DNA of 64,000 bases, taken from assembly GCF_026241165.1 (NCBI RefSeq), contig NZ_JAPFQN010000006.1, positions 124,001-188,000 on the forward strand. The letters run 5' to 3'. Below the pieces are notes generated by a model. That model was not told the origin of the DNA. It did not search any database and saw only the letters and a program-made list of their open reading frames with translations. Position numbers and translations under genes: made by a program. Positions 34,887 to 44,347 of this stretch are shown here, one piece after another (the stretch's first letter is position 1; every line of letters begins with the position of its first letter). This stretch comes from Mangrovivirga halotolerans. GTDB taxonomy: Bacteria > Bacteroidota > Bacteroidia > Cytophagales > Cyclobacteriaceae.

Positions 34887-35627
34887 ATGGGAAATAATAA
34901 AGAATGGTTTGATGAGTGGTTTGACTCTCCTTATTACCACATTCTATATAAACACAGAGACCACGAAGAAGCCCGGTTTTTTATTGATAACCTGGCAAGG
35001 GTTCTGAATTTTAACAACGGCGAAAAGATATGCGACCTTGCCTGTGGTAAAGGAAGGCATTCAATTTACCTGAATAGCCTGGGCATGGATGTAACAGGGC
35101 TTGATCTTTCTGCTGAAAATATTGCTAAGGCTAATAAATTCGCAAACGACACCCTCAAATTCAGACAACACGACATGCGTGAAAATTTTGCTGATGAGGA
35201 GTTTGATTATGTTGTCAATATGTTTACCAGCTTTGGGTACTTTAAATCAGAAGACGAAGACCAGGCTGTGATCGATGCTGTATATAAAGCATTAAAACCA
35301 GGAGGGAAATTTGTTTTAGATTTCCTGAATCCTTATACCATTATTAACAGCCTTACTCCGCAAGAGCATAAAAACCTTGAAGGTGTTGACTTTCACATCA
35401 CTAAGGAATTTGATGAGCAAAGTTGTACTATCATTAAAGAAATCAAAATCGAAGATGATGGTGATATTCATGAATATGAAGAAAGAGTTAAAGCGATAAG
35501 AAGAATTGAATTTCTGGATCACTTCAGAAAGGCTAATTTCAAAGTGAAAGAAATATGGGGAGATCATGATCTTTCTCCTTATGAAGCAACATCCAGTGAA
35601 AGAATGATCTTTTTATTAGAGAAATAA
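34887..35627 (+). CDS. Class I SAM-dependent methyltransferase
   Basis: A 246-residue soluble methyltransferase. Motif I ICDLACGKGRHSIYL (about residues 48-62) binds S-adenosylmethionine; the following acidic VTGLDLSAENI strand and VVNMFTSFGYF region complete the Rossmann core. The substrate is unknown. It sits between apbE (3 bases) and a ZIP transporter (4 bases), so the three genes are probably one operon. Confidence 0.9.
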   Translation: MGNNKEWFDEWFDSPYYHILYKHRDHEEARFFIDNLARVLNFNNGEKICDLACGKGRHSIYLNSLGMDVTGLDLSAENIAKANKFANDTLKFRQHDMRENFADEEFDYVVNMFTSFGYFKSEDEDQAVIDAVYKALKPGGKFVLDFLNPYTIINSLTPQEHKNLEGVDFHITKEFDEQSCTIIKEIKIEDDGDIHEYEERVKAIRRIEFLDHFRKANFKVKEIWGDHDLSPYEATSSERMIFLLEK

Positions 35628-35631
35628 AGTA

Positions 35632-36384
35632 ATGATTTTAAACGCCATCATTTTAATACTTTTTACGGTAGGTGCCGGTTTGACTGCCTTTTATTTTGGT
35701 AATAAAAAACTGACATTTTATAAACCAGCCCTGACTTTTGGAGGTGCATATCTTTTCTCCATTACCATAACCCATATTCTACCCCAGGTTTATTACATAA
35801 ATAATAGTGCCTCACTGACATTAGGCATATTTATATTAGGAGGATTTTTTCTTCAGTTATTATTAGAAAACTTATCCCACGGGATAGAGCATGGGCACCG
35901 TCATGCTTTTGATATAGAAAGCAAACCATTTCATCCCACAGCCATTAGTTTAATGATAGGGTTGTGTATTCATTCTATTTTGGAAGGAACATTGATCGGA
36001 CATCCGTATACAATCCAGCATCATCATAACCATGGAGATGGAAGCGTCCTGATTGGAATTTTACTGCACAAAATGCCCGCTGCTTTTGCATTAACGCTTG
36101 TGCTTTGGGAAAGTGTTAAGAGTAAAAAAACTGCAGTGATCTACCTTGCTATCTTTTCAATAATGTCTCCGTTGGGTATGATTTCAGAATACTGGTTGGG
36201 TATGAATAACTTGGTCACACCTGAAAGCATGAGCTATGTATATGCATTAGTAAGTGGTAGCTTTTTACAAATATCCACTACGATATTTTATGAGACTTCG
36301 CCGGAACATAAGATCAATCCAACCCGGTTTATAGTAGCTTTAGCTGGAGCAACATTAGCCATATTGACGGAATTCATATTCTAA
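35632..36384 (+). CDS. ZIP family metal transporter
   Basis: A 250-residue membrane protein with about eight hydrophobic segments. Metal-binding residues are seen in HSILEGTLIG (a TM4-type HSxxEG motif) and LHKMPAAFAL (TM5-type HK motif); a cytoplasmic histidine-rich loop, HGIEHGHRHAF, lies before them and HHHNHGDG between them. ZIP proteins import Zn2+, Fe2+ or Mn2+. It is the last gene of the apbE operon, closed by the terminator at 36418. Confidence 0.93.
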   Translation: MILNAIILILFTVGAGLTAFYFGNKKLTFYKPALTFGGAYLFSITITHILPQVYYINNSASLTLGIFILGGFFLQLLLENLSHGIEHGHRHAFDIESKPFHPTAISLMIGLCIHSILEGTLIGHPYTIQHHHNHGDGSVLIGILLHKMPAAFALTLVLWESVKSKKTAVIYLAIFSIMSPLGMISEYWLGMNNLVTPESMSYVYALVSGSFLQISTTIFYETSPEHKINPTRFIVALAGATLAILTEFIF

Positions 36385-36417
36385 ATGCTAGAAAAATATA
36401 ATAGGTCTGAAATTAAA

Positions 36418-36445
36418 AAAAGCCATTTCGTTTGAAATGGCTTTT
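36418..36445. terminator. Bidirectional terminator between the ZIP gene and nrdA
   Basis: AAAAGCCATTTC (36418-36429) pairs with GAAATGGCTTTT (36434-36445): a perfect 12-bp stem with A and T tracts on both sides. Confidence 0.88.
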
Positions 36446-36471
36446 CTATTTAAAGATGTTAATCTGCTAAA

Positions 36472-38862
36472 TTAACCGCTGCAAGACTCGCAATTTTCCG
36501 GATCGTCCAGAGAACAAGCCATGTCATTACGTTTTTGTAGTGCTTCAGCTTCTCTTTCTTCCAATGATTTAGCTGTTGGTCCCTCTTCCTGAGCCTTCGA
36601 TTTCTCAACAGTAAACTGGATAGCTGAAGTTGCAGCTTTAGATCTTAAGTAGTACATACCTGTTTTAAGACCTTTCTTCCATGCATGGAAGTGCATTGAA
36701 GTCATTTTACCAAAGTTAGGATTATCCATATGGATATTTAAACTCTGACTCTGGCAGATGTATGGTCCACGATCCGCAGCCATTTCAAGGATCTGCTTCT
36801 GAGAGATTTCCCAGACAGTCTTATAAAGATCTTTAATTCGCTGAGGAATTTCAGGCATATTTTGAATAGAACCATTTGCTTCAATCAGTCTATTCTTCAT
36901 TTTATCATTCCAGATACCCAACTCGATCAGGTCTCTCATCAGGTGTTTATTAACAACAATAAATTCACCTGAAAGAGTACGACGAGTATAAATATTAGAG
37001 GTATATGGCTCGAAACACTCATTGTTTCCTAGTATTTGAGAAGTACTGGCAGTTGGCATCGGAGCCACTAATAATGAGTTACGAACACCATTCTTTTTAA
37101 CTCTTCTCTTAAGGTCCGTCCAATCCCATCTTCCTGATTTTGGATTAACGCCCCACATATCAAACTGGAAAATACCTTTTGAAACCGGTGATCCTTCGTA
37201 TGTCTGATATGTACCTTCTTCGATAGCCATCTCCATAGAAGATTCCATGGCAGCATAATAAATTGTTTCGAAGATATCTTCATTAAGGCTTTTAGCTTCT
37301 TCAGAATCAAATGGATAACGCAATAACATAAAGGTATCAGCCAGACCCTGAACCCCCAGACCAATTGGTCTGTGTCGCATATTTGAGTTTTTAGCCTCTT
37401 CAACAGGGTAGTAGTTTCTATCAATAACCTTGTTAAGGTTTTTAGTTACTACCTTGGTGATTTCATAAAGCTTCTGATGATCAAATTTACCATCAGTAAC
37501 AAATTTAGGAAGGGATAGAGAAGCCAGGTTACATACAGCAACTTCATCAGGTGCTGTATACTCGATGATCTCAGTACATAAGTTACTTGACTTAATTGTA
37601 CCAAGATTTTTCTGGTTTGATTTTTTATTTGCAGCATCCTTGTAAAGCATGTAAGGAGTTCCTGTTTCAATCTGAGACTCAAGAATCTCAAACCAAAGTT
37701 CCTGTGCTTTTACAGTCTTTCTGCCTTTACCTTCTTTTTCATATTTAGCATAAAGCTTGGCAAATTCATCACCATATGCCTCGTGCAGTCCCGGAGCTTC
37801 ATCAGGGCTGAAAAGAGTCCAGCTCCCATTCTCTTCCACACGCTGCATGAATAAATCGGGAATCCATAGCGCATAAAAAAGATCTCGGGCTCTGAGTTCT
37901 TCTTTACCATGATTTTTCTTTAGATCAAGGAAAGAGAAAATATCAGCATGCCATGGCTCTAGGTAGATGGCAAAACTACCTTTACGTTTTCCACCACCTT
38001 GGTCTACATATCTGGCAGTCATATCAAAGTTTCTTAACATCGGAACGATACCGTTTGAAACTCCATTTGTTCCTTTAATATAAGCACCGGTTGCACGAAC
38101 ATTATGGATGCTTAGACCGATACCACCTGCAGATTGCGATATTTTAGCACATTGCTTAAGGGTATCGTAAATACCGTCAATGCTGTCATCTTTCATGGTT
38201 AATAAAAAGCAGCTTGACATTTGTGGCTTAGGAGTAGCCGCATTAAATAATGTCGGAGTTGCATGGGTAAACCATTTTTCAGATAACAGATTATATGTTT
38301 CAATTACTGAATCCAGATCATCCATATGGATTCCAACAGCAACACGCATCAACATATGCTGTGGACGCTCCACAATTTGACCATCTAGCTTGAGTAAGTA
38401 TGATTTTTCTAAAGTCTTGAACCCAAAATAATCATAATTGAAGTCCCTGTCATAAATGATAGCTGAATCTAACAGGGCTGCATTTTTCCTGATTACTTCA
38501 TACGCTTCTTTTGAAATCAATGGAGCATGATCTCCAGTATTTTTATCTTCATATGTATACAAGCGTTTCATTGTATTTGAAAATGATTTGCTTGTAACCT
38601 TATGAAGGTTTGAAATAGCTATTCTGGCAGCCAGAATCGCAAAATCAGGATGTTTAACAGTTAAACTTGCAGCTGTTTCAGCAGCCAGGTTGTCCAATTG
38701 GACAGTGGTAACACCATCATAGATACCAGAAATTACTTTTTTAGCAATGTCAACCGGCTCTATGTAGTTACGGTCCAATCCGTAACATAAACGTTCGATA
38801 CGCGCAGTAACTTTATCAAATTTTACTGATTCACGCCTTCCGTCTCTTTTAACTACATACAT
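36472..38862 (-). CDS. nrdA: Ribonucleoside-diphosphate reductase, alpha subunit (class Ia)
   Basis: Catalytic subunit that reduces ribonucleotides to deoxyribonucleotides. The 796-residue protein starts with an ATP-cone ([20 protein letters not shown]), giving dATP inhibition. Active-site cysteines are in MSSCFLLTM and VCNLASLSL, and the C-terminal redox pair is in ENCESCSG. It lies 81 bases downstream of nrdB on the same strand; subunit order B-A is the reverse of E. coli. Confidence 0.97.
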   Translation of the reverse strand: MYVVKRDGRRESVKFDKVTARIERLCYGLDRNYIEPVDIAKKVISGIYDGVTTVQLDNLAAETAASLTVKHPDFAILAARIAISNLHKVTSKSFSNTMKRLYTYEDKNTGDHAPLISKEAYEVIRKNAALLDSAIIYDRDFNYDYFGFKTLEKSYLLKLDGQIVERPQHMLMRVAVGIHMDDLDSVIETYNLLSEKWFTHATPTLFNAATPKPQMSSCFLLTMKDDSIDGIYDTLKQCAKISQSAGGIGLSIHNVRATGAYIKGTNGVSNGIVPMLRNFDMTARYVDQGGGKRKGSFAIYLEPWHADIFSFLDLKKNHGKEELRARDLFYALWIPDLFMQRVEENGSWTLFSPDEAPGLHEAYGDEFAKLYAKYEKEGKGRKTVKAQELWFEILESQIETGTPYMLYKDAANKKSNQKNLGTIKSSNLCTEIIEYTAPDEVAVCNLASLSLPKFVTDGKFDHQKLYEITKVVTKNLNKVIDRNYYPVEEAKNSNMRHRPIGLGVQGLADTFMLLRYPFDSEEAKSLNEDIFETIYYAAMESSMEMAIEEGTYQTYEGSPVSKGIFQFDMWGVNPKSGRWDWTDLKRRVKKNGVRNSLLVAPMPTASTSQILGNNECFEPYTSNIYTRRTLSGEFIVVNKHLMRDLIELGIWNDKMKNRLIEANGSIQNMPEIPQRIKDLYKTVWEISQKQILEMAADRGPYICQSQSLNIHMDNPNFGKMTSMHFHAWKKGLKTGMYYLRSKAATSAIQFTVEKSKAQEEGPTAKSLEEREAEALQKRNDMACSLDDPENCESCSG

Positions 38863-38943
38863 TTGGGCTCAGGTTTTAATTTTTTAGCAGATAAATTAAT
38901 CTTTATCAAGATATAAACTTAAAATAAATTTTATAAGATTTTT

Positions 38944-39939
38944 TTAAAAATCTTCATCAAGACTGAAGCGAGGTTTGTCTCCTCCTGACTTGTCTTGCAT
39001 TACGCCAGCTTTTTGATAATCACCAACTCTTTTTTCAAAGAAGTTTGTCTTACCCTGAAGAGATATCATCTCCATGAAATCAAAAGGATTTGTTGCATTA
39101 TAAACTTTTTCGCATTCAAGCTCACTCAATAATCTGTCAGCTACAAATTCAATGTATTGACACATCAAGTCAGCATTCATTCCGATTAGTTTAACTGGTA
39201 ATGCATCAGTAACAAATTCCTTTTCGATTTCTACTGCATCAGTAATGATCTCTCTTATTTTATCTTTGGATAATTTGTTCTTAACGTGATTGTTATAAAT
39301 GAGACAAGCAAAATCACAGTGCAGACCTTCGTCTCTGGATATCAACTCATTAGAGAAACTCAACCCTGGCATAAGACCTCTTTTCTTCAACCAGAAGATC
39401 GAACAGAAACTTCCGCTGAAGAAAATACCTTCAACTGCAGCAAATGCTACCAATCTCTCTTGAAAGCTTCCGTTATCAATCCATCTCAACGCCCAGTCAG
39501 CTTTCTTTTTAACACAATCCATCGTCTCGATTGCGTTGAATAAATAATCTTTTTCTTTACCATCTTTTACATAAGTATCGATCAATAAAGAATATGTTTC
39601 CGAGTGAATATTTTCTATTGCAATCTGAAAACCGTAAAAGAATTTGGCTTCAGTATATTGTACTTCTGCAACAAAGTGCTCAGCAAGATTTTCATTTACT
39701 ATACCATCACTGGCTGCGAAAAACGCAAGTACGTGTTTAATGAAATGTCTTTCGCCGTCATTCAGGTTTTCCCAGTCTTTCAAATCCTGGCTCAGATCAA
39801 TCTCTTCTGCAGTCCAAAAACTTGCTTCAGCTTTCTTATAAAATTCCCAAATATCATTGTGTTGAATTGGAAACAACACAAATCGGTCTGGATTGTCTTG
39901 TAAGATTGGCTCGTCAACGTTTTTATTTACTTCACTCAT
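38944..39939 (-). CDS. nrdB: Ribonucleoside-diphosphate reductase, beta subunit (class Ia)
   Basis: A 331-residue diiron-tyrosyl radical subunit. Iron ligands lie in [20 protein letters not shown] and [11 protein letters not shown]; the tyrosine of IHSETYS sits where the class Ia radical tyrosine is found. The acidic, phenylalanine-containing tail SLDEDF is the usual docking peptide for NrdA. An unusually long non-coding region lies upstream (39940-40802). Confidence 0.97.
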   Translation of the reverse strand: MSEVNKNVDEPILQDNPDRFVLFPIQHNDIWEFYKKAEASFWTAEEIDLSQDLKDWENLNDGERHFIKHVLAFFAASDGIVNENLAEHFVAEVQYTEAKFFYGFQIAIENIHSETYSLLIDTYVKDGKEKDYLFNAIETMDCVKKKADWALRWIDNGSFQERLVAFAAVEGIFFSGSFCSIFWLKKRGLMPGLSFSNELISRDEGLHCDFACLIYNNHVKNKLSKDKIREIITDAVEIEKEFVTDALPVKLIGMNADLMCQYIEFVADRLLSELECEKVYNATNPFDFMEMISLQGKTNFFEKRVGDYQKAGVMQDKSGGDKPRFSLDEDF

Positions 39940-39979
39940 AATAATTAGTCAGGTTTTTTAGATACAAACAGTCTTAACA

Positions 39980-39994
39980 CGCAACTGTTGTGCG
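39980..39994. promoter_or_regulatory. Imperfect palindrome upstream of nrdB, possible operator
   Basis: CGCAACTGTTGTGCG, with CAACTGTTG as its symmetric core, lies 41 bases before the nrdB ATG. It does not look like the NrdR box consensus known from other bacteria, so its role is unassigned. Confidence 0.3.
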
Positions 39995-40037
39995 ATTCTT
40001 ATACTTATCTAAATAAAATCAATATCGTAGTGATTTT

Positions 40038-40101
40038 GATGGCTGTCGAATAATCTCTCAGGGTGTAAACCTCCCTCGCGTTTTTCCCTGTAGCCACCAT
40101 C
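40038..40101 (-). ncRNA. Possible structured leader of nrdB-nrdA mRNA
   Basis: On the minus strand the ends GATGG...GGCT and AGCCATC can pair (seven pairs with a bulge) and enclose a CAGGG/CCCTG stem; the CCCT can alternatively pair with a nearer AGGG. The region is GC-richer than the AT-rich DNA around it and lies about 100 bases before the nrdB start. I do not recognise it as a known riboswitch class. The pairing was found by eye. Confidence 0.3.
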
Positions 40102-40741
40102 TGATACTGTTACAAAATTGTAAAATGAATACATAAAATCAAAGTAAGATTTCAACAAAAAAATATTCGATTAATGGTCTTGATTTTATAATTTTTTTTT
40201 AATATCATCTATGTTTAACTGATTGATTTTCAATTGATTAATGTTATTTATCTATTTTCAATGCTTGTGTCCTTTTCTGTCATTTAATGGCTGTTTTTCG
40301 AGTTTGATTTATTAAGAATTCTTAAATAAAAAAGTCTTTATTGATGTTTTCAAAACTGAACAATTTTGACTCAATTTTTTTTTATTCTTTTGCTGAAAAA
40401 AATTTTTTTTGATCAATTTTCAGAAAAAATTCCGTTCTTTTTCAGGGTATTTTTGTCTCTTTTACTCAAAATTATCTCTCTGATTATCCGAAATAGAGAA
40501 ATCCAACCCTTTTGAAAACTTTACAAACCAACGACTCTCTTAAATTAGCATTTATATTAAGAAAACCCAATAAAAGAAACGATAAAAAGTCAAGTATGTT
40601 GTCAAAAATAAATAAGATTTGATTTTTAATATTCCAGAAATACCTTATGAATTATTATACCTTAATATATAGAGCAGGAATATTTTTGATAGTAAAATTT
40701 CAAACTCCAACTAACTAATTATCATAAAGTTTAAGCATTTC

Positions 40742-40772
40742 TTTGTTTTATTTTATTAGTTGACTATTTTTG
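40742..40772 (+). promoter_or_regulatory. Promoter of rplU-rpmA
   Basis: TTTG (40742-40745), a 19-base spacer and TATTTTTG (40765-40772): the best full match to the Bacteroidota -33/-7 promoter in the window. The start would be near 40779, giving a leader of about 24 bases. Confidence 0.7.
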
Positions 40773-40802
40773 CAGACCATTTAAAAATGTAAAGTTTTTA
40801 TC

Positions 40803-41111
40803 ATGTACGCAATTGTAGAAATAGCCGGAAAGCAGTTCAAAGTAACGCAAGACCAGTCTATTTACGCTCCAAAGATGGAGGGTGAGGCAGGCGCTTCCGT
40901 AGAGTTTGACAAAGTATTGTTGACTGACGACAATGGCACCGTAAGTATCGGAGAGCCAACAGTAAAAGGTGTAAAAGTTAGCGGTAAAATCGTTGAGCAC
41001 GTGAAAGGCGATAAAATTATCGTATTTCACAAGAAAAGAAGAAAAGGTTACCGTAAGAAAAACGGACACCGCCAGCAGTTCACTAAAGTATTAATTGAAA
41101 AAATAGCTTAA
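40803..41111 (+). CDS. rplU: 50S ribosomal protein L21
   Basis: A 102-residue ribosomal protein with the L21 start MYAIVEIAGKQFKVT and the basic C-terminal HKKRRKGYRKKNGHRQ region that contacts 23S rRNA. It is followed by rpmA after 12 bases, the conserved L21-L27 pair. Confidence 0.98.
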   Translation: MYAIVEIAGKQFKVTQDQSIYAPKMEGEAGASVEFDKVLLTDDNGTVSIGEPTVKGVKVSGKIVEHVKGDKIIVFHKKRRKGYRKKNGHRQQFTKVLIEKIA

Positions 41112-41123
41112 ACGAATTAAACT

Positions 41124-41387
41124 ATGGCACATAAGAAAGGAGCCGGTAGTAGTAAAAACGGTAGAGAGTCGGAAAGTAAACGACTAGGCGTAAAAATATA
41201 CGGTGGCCAAAACGCTATCGCAGGAAACATCATCGTTCGTCAGCGTGGTACTAAGCACCACCCGGGTGAAAATGTAGGTATGGGTAAAGACCACACCTTA
41301 TTCGCTCTTACTGACGGAACTGTTGAGTTCAAGAAAAGTCGAAACAGATCTATCGTTTCTGTTACTAATGGAACGGCAGAAGCTTAA
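41124..41387 (+). CDS. rpmA: 50S ribosomal protein L27
   Basis: An 87-residue ribosomal protein whose N-terminus [20 protein letters not shown] reaches the peptidyl-transferase centre; [20 protein letters not shown] is the family signature. There is no cleavable N-terminal extension of the Firmicutes type. It is co-transcribed with rplU and ended by the terminator at 41407. Confidence 0.98.
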   Translation: MAHKKGAGSSKNGRESESKRLGVKIYGGQNAIAGNIIVRQRGTKHHPGENVGMGKDHTLFALTDGTVEFKKSRNRSIVSVTNGTAEA

Positions 41388-41406
41388 GAAAGCTACGAAA
41401 AAAACA

Positions 41407-41440
41407 AAAGCTCTTCTCTAAATAGGGAAGAGCTTTTTTT
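41407..41440 (+). terminator. Terminator after rplU-rpmA
   Basis: AAAGCTCTTC (41407-41416) pairs with GAAGAGCTTT (41427-41436), followed by seven T. Confidence 0.88.
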
Positions 41441-41460
41441 ATGACTAATTTTAATAAAAA

Positions 41461-41488
41461 TAAAAACCCGGAGATTTCTATCCCCGGG
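41461..41488 (-). terminator. Terminator after the DPP IV-like gene
   Basis: On the minus strand CCCGG/CCGGG (41484-41488 with 41467-41471) forms a short GC stem followed by TTTTTA. Confidence 0.65.
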
Positions 41489-41494
41489 CATTTC

Positions 41495-43708
41495 TTAATT
41501 CAAATTTTGTTTATTACTTCTCAAATACTTATTCAAGTAATCTACATACTGCTGATATAATAGCACGTAGCTTGGGCCACTATAAGCAACTCCATGCGCT
41601 CCCGGAGGATAAATTCTCAGGTCAGCATCTTTGCCATTGTCTATTAGCTTCTTTACTAGCTGGAAAGTGTTTTGAACATGTACGTTCTCATCCATTGTAC
41701 TGTGTGCGATAAACATATGGCCATCAAGGTTGCCTGCATAAGATTGCGGACTCGCATTAAACCATTTCTCATCATTGCCATCGATTAATCCCATATATCG
41801 TTCAGCGTAAATGCTATCATATAGTCTCCAATCTGTAACTGGAGCACCAACCAATGATACCTTGAAAATTCCTGGATGTCTTAGCATAGTCATTGATGAC
41901 ATATACCCTCCATAACTGTGCCCTCTGATTGCCATATTCTCACCATCTATCCAATCATGGATTTCGGAGAGATATTTTACTGTAGACACAAAGTCTTTAC
42001 TTTCATAATTCCCCAGGTCTTCATAAACGATTTTTTCAAAGGCTGAACCATAACCCCCACTTCCTCGGTTGTTCACACTTACTATTACATATCCTTCCTG
42101 GGCAAGATATTGTTCCCAGCCATTAGTGGCAAAATCATTATAAACAGATTGTGCTCCAGGACCTCCATATATATTTAATACTAACGGATATTGTTTTGTC
42201 TCATCAAAATCTACTGGCTTGATAATATATCCATCCAGTTTGGTTCCATCATCAGAGGTAAATGAAAAGAGCTCTTTTTGAGAATAAACATGCTCCTTTA
42301 CATATTCTTTAACTGATTCATTGTCTACAAAATGCTTGACCGTGTTATTCTTCTTAACATCTTTTAAAATCACCTGTCTCGGTGTATTGACATTACTGTA
42401 ATAATCAAGATACATCTCTGAAGAAGGAGAAAAGTCTATTTTATGTCGACCTGGCTCGCTCGTCATTTTCGTTTTCTTCTTTCCATTGAACTTTATGCTA
42501 TATAAATGCCTTTCCAATGGAGACTCCTCTGTTGAACTATAATAGATCGTTTTTGATTTAGGGTTTACCTCGTGTACAAAAACAACTTCCCAGTTACCAT
42601 CAGTTACCTGGTTGATCAATTCACCGTTGTAATCATACCGATAAATATGACTGTATCCATCTCTGTCTGATATCCAGAAAAACTCTTCTGTATCTTCAGG
42701 GAAAAAGAATAAATGATCTATACCAGCAAAAAAGTCAAAAACATCAATCCAGGCATCTGACTTTTCTTCAAAAACCACCTTTGAATCACCAGACTTTATA
42801 TCCGACATAAACAGTTTCAAATGGTTTTGCTTTCTGTTCATATGAACTATTGCAAGTTTGGAATCGTCAGCTGTCCAGTAAATTCTTGGAATGTAATCAT
42901 CATTCATCGGGATCTTCATCCATTCTTTGGATCCTGAAGAAATGTCAATTACACCAATCCTTACTTTCGGATTAGTATCACCAACTTTTGGATATCTGAT
43001 CTTTACGTAATCATTATGACCAACATTTTGATAATCAGTCATTCTGAATACCGGCACTTCTCTTTCATCTGACTGCCAGAAAGCTATATTTTTACTATCC
43101 GGAGACCATGACCATGCCTGTGCAAGACCAAATTCTTCTTCATATGCCCAGCCAAAACGACCATTGTAAAACTGATCTTCTGCATCATTAGTTAACTGAG
43201 TTTCTTTCTCTGCACTAAGGTCGTATACAAATAAATTCCCACCTCTTTCATACCCGACTTTTGAACCATCCGGAGATAATTCAGCAGTTTGAGCATCTTT
43301 AGCTACTAACTTGAAACTCTCCTCTTCCAGACTATACAGGAAATAATCAGATATTCCTGACCTTCTCCAAACCGGCCTGAAATTGGTTTTAAAAAGAATA
43401 AATTTAGAATCCTTTGACCACTGAAATGAGTTATAAGTAAACTCTGTGGCAGTGTTTGGAAATGTCTTACCTGATGGATCGAATATGACACTTTCACTTC
43501 CTGTAGAAGGATCATATTGCTTAATAATATTTCCATCCATAAAAGAGAACTGCTCTCCTTCATTGATCCAATTGACACTCGCCGGTCCAGATTGACCAGA
43601 TAGTTTTCCGGCATTGTATAAAGCATCTCTCAGGTCACTATATCTCTCTTGAGCGTTTAAAGCGATAAAAGAGATAAAAAACAATACAGCTATAAAACGT
43701 TGCTTCAT
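41495..43708 (-). CDS. Exported S9 family dipeptidyl peptidase (DPP IV-like)
   Basis: A 737-residue secreted serine peptidase. The signal peptide (1-19) ends ALNAQE; the N-terminal half is the eight-bladed beta-propeller (DPPIV_N) with repeated WSxDSK blade motifs; the C-terminal hydrolase domain carries the nucleophile in GHSYGGYMS, and the catalytic His in PGAHGVAYSG. Such enzymes remove X-Pro dipeptides from peptides in the periplasm. The propeller and catalytic domains are complete. It has its own terminator. Confidence 0.95.
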   Translation of the reverse strand: MKQRFIAVLFFISFIALNAQERYSDLRDALYNAGKLSGQSGPASVNWINEGEQFSFMDGNIIKQYDPSTGSESVIFDPSGKTFPNTATEFTYNSFQWSKDSKFILFKTNFRPVWRRSGISDYFLYSLEEESFKLVAKDAQTAELSPDGSKVGYERGGNLFVYDLSAEKETQLTNDAEDQFYNGRFGWAYEEEFGLAQAWSWSPDSKNIAFWQSDEREVPVFRMTDYQNVGHNDYVKIRYPKVGDTNPKVRIGVIDISSGSKEWMKIPMNDDYIPRIYWTADDSKLAIVHMNRKQNHLKLFMSDIKSGDSKVVFEEKSDAWIDVFDFFAGIDHLFFFPEDTEEFFWISDRDGYSHIYRYDYNGELINQVTDGNWEVVFVHEVNPKSKTIYYSSTEESPLERHLYSIKFNGKKKTKMTSEPGRHKIDFSPSSEMYLDYYSNVNTPRQVILKDVKKNNTVKHFVDNESVKEYVKEHVYSQKELFSFTSDDGTKLDGYIIKPVDFDETKQYPLVLNIYGGPGAQSVYNDFATNGWEQYLAQEGYVIVSVNNRGSGGYGSAFEKIVYEDLGNYESKDFVSTVKYLSEIHDWIDGENMAIRGHSYGGYMSSMTMLRHPGIFKVSLVGAPVTDWRLYDSIYAERYMGLIDGNDEKWFNASPQSYAGNLDGHMFIAHSTMDENVHVQNTFQLVKKLIDNGKDADLRIYPPGAHGVAYSGPSYVLLYQQYVDYLNKYLRSNKQNLN

Positions 43709-43739
43709 GAATTTATCTTGGTTTATTGTTGTTTACTAG

Positions 43740-44345
43740 TTAAAATAATTCACCCAAAAATGACCCCAGAAGGCCAGGTTCAAGTATCAAGGTAAATATT
43801 ATACCAAAAACCGCACCATAAAAATGCGCATCGTGATTGATCTGATCCTTTGCATTCCTTGTCTGGTACCATGAATAAAGTAAAAAGAGTCCTCCGAAAA
43901 CTATTCCGGGAACAGGAATAAAAAACACATATATATTATTCATCGGATCAAATAAAATACTTGAAAAAATCACTGCAGCTACTGCTCCGGAAGCACCCAG
44001 GCTGTTATATCCCGGATTCTCTTTGTGCTTAAGAAATGTTGGAATTTCAGATACTATTATCGCAACCAGATAAAGTCCCAGGAATACATATGGGGCTGAA
44101 TCACCAACAAGCATCCTAAAATAATATTGCTCCAGATTTCTACCGAAAAAATAAAGAGTGAACATATTAAAGCCCAGATGCACATAATCAGAATGAATAA
44201 ATCCAGACATCAGAAACCTGTCATACTGGTTGTTTCTTTTAACCTGATATGGATTCATCATCCATCGATGATATTTATCCGGATTATTCCAGGCATAAAA
44301 ACTGATTATTACCGTAATGGCAATTATTATTATTGTAAGACTCAT
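43740..44345 (-). CDS. Rhomboid family intramembrane serine protease
   Basis: A 201-residue membrane protein with about six hydrophobic segments. The serine-histidine dyad is Ser119 in LGASGAVAA and His174 in DAHFYGAVFG. The HLGFNMFTLYFFG segment (about 56-68) is the usual rhomboid L1/TM2 region with the oxyanion-helping His/Asn. Substrate unknown. It lies 2 bases after the polyprenyl synthase gene. Confidence 0.93.
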   Translation of the reverse strand: MSLTIIIIAITVIISFYAWNNPDKYHRWMMNPYQVKRNNQYDRFLMSGFIHSDYVHLGFNMFTLYFFGRNLEQYYFRMLVGDSAPYVFLGLYLVAIIVSEIPTFLKHKENPGYNSLGASGAVAAVIFSSILFDPMNNIYVFFIPVPGIVFGGLFLLYSWYQTRNAKDQINHDAHFYGAVFGIIFTLILEPGLLGSFLGELF

Positions 44346-44347
44346 AA

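Larger units (their letters stand above)
39940..40802. other. 863-base non-coding region between nrdB and rplU
   Basis: There is no plausible gene on either strand. It holds a short imperfect palindrome (39980-39994), a foldable element at 40038-40101, a very AT-rich middle (about 40150-40640) with T-tracts of up to nine or ten, and the rplU promoter at the right end. It is by far the longest gap in a window where most intergenic spaces are below 100 bases. Confidence 0.85.

Noticed and set aside
40038-40101. Cobalamin, TPP or SAM riboswitch before nrdB
   Set aside because: The conserved core motifs of those classes are absent on either strand.
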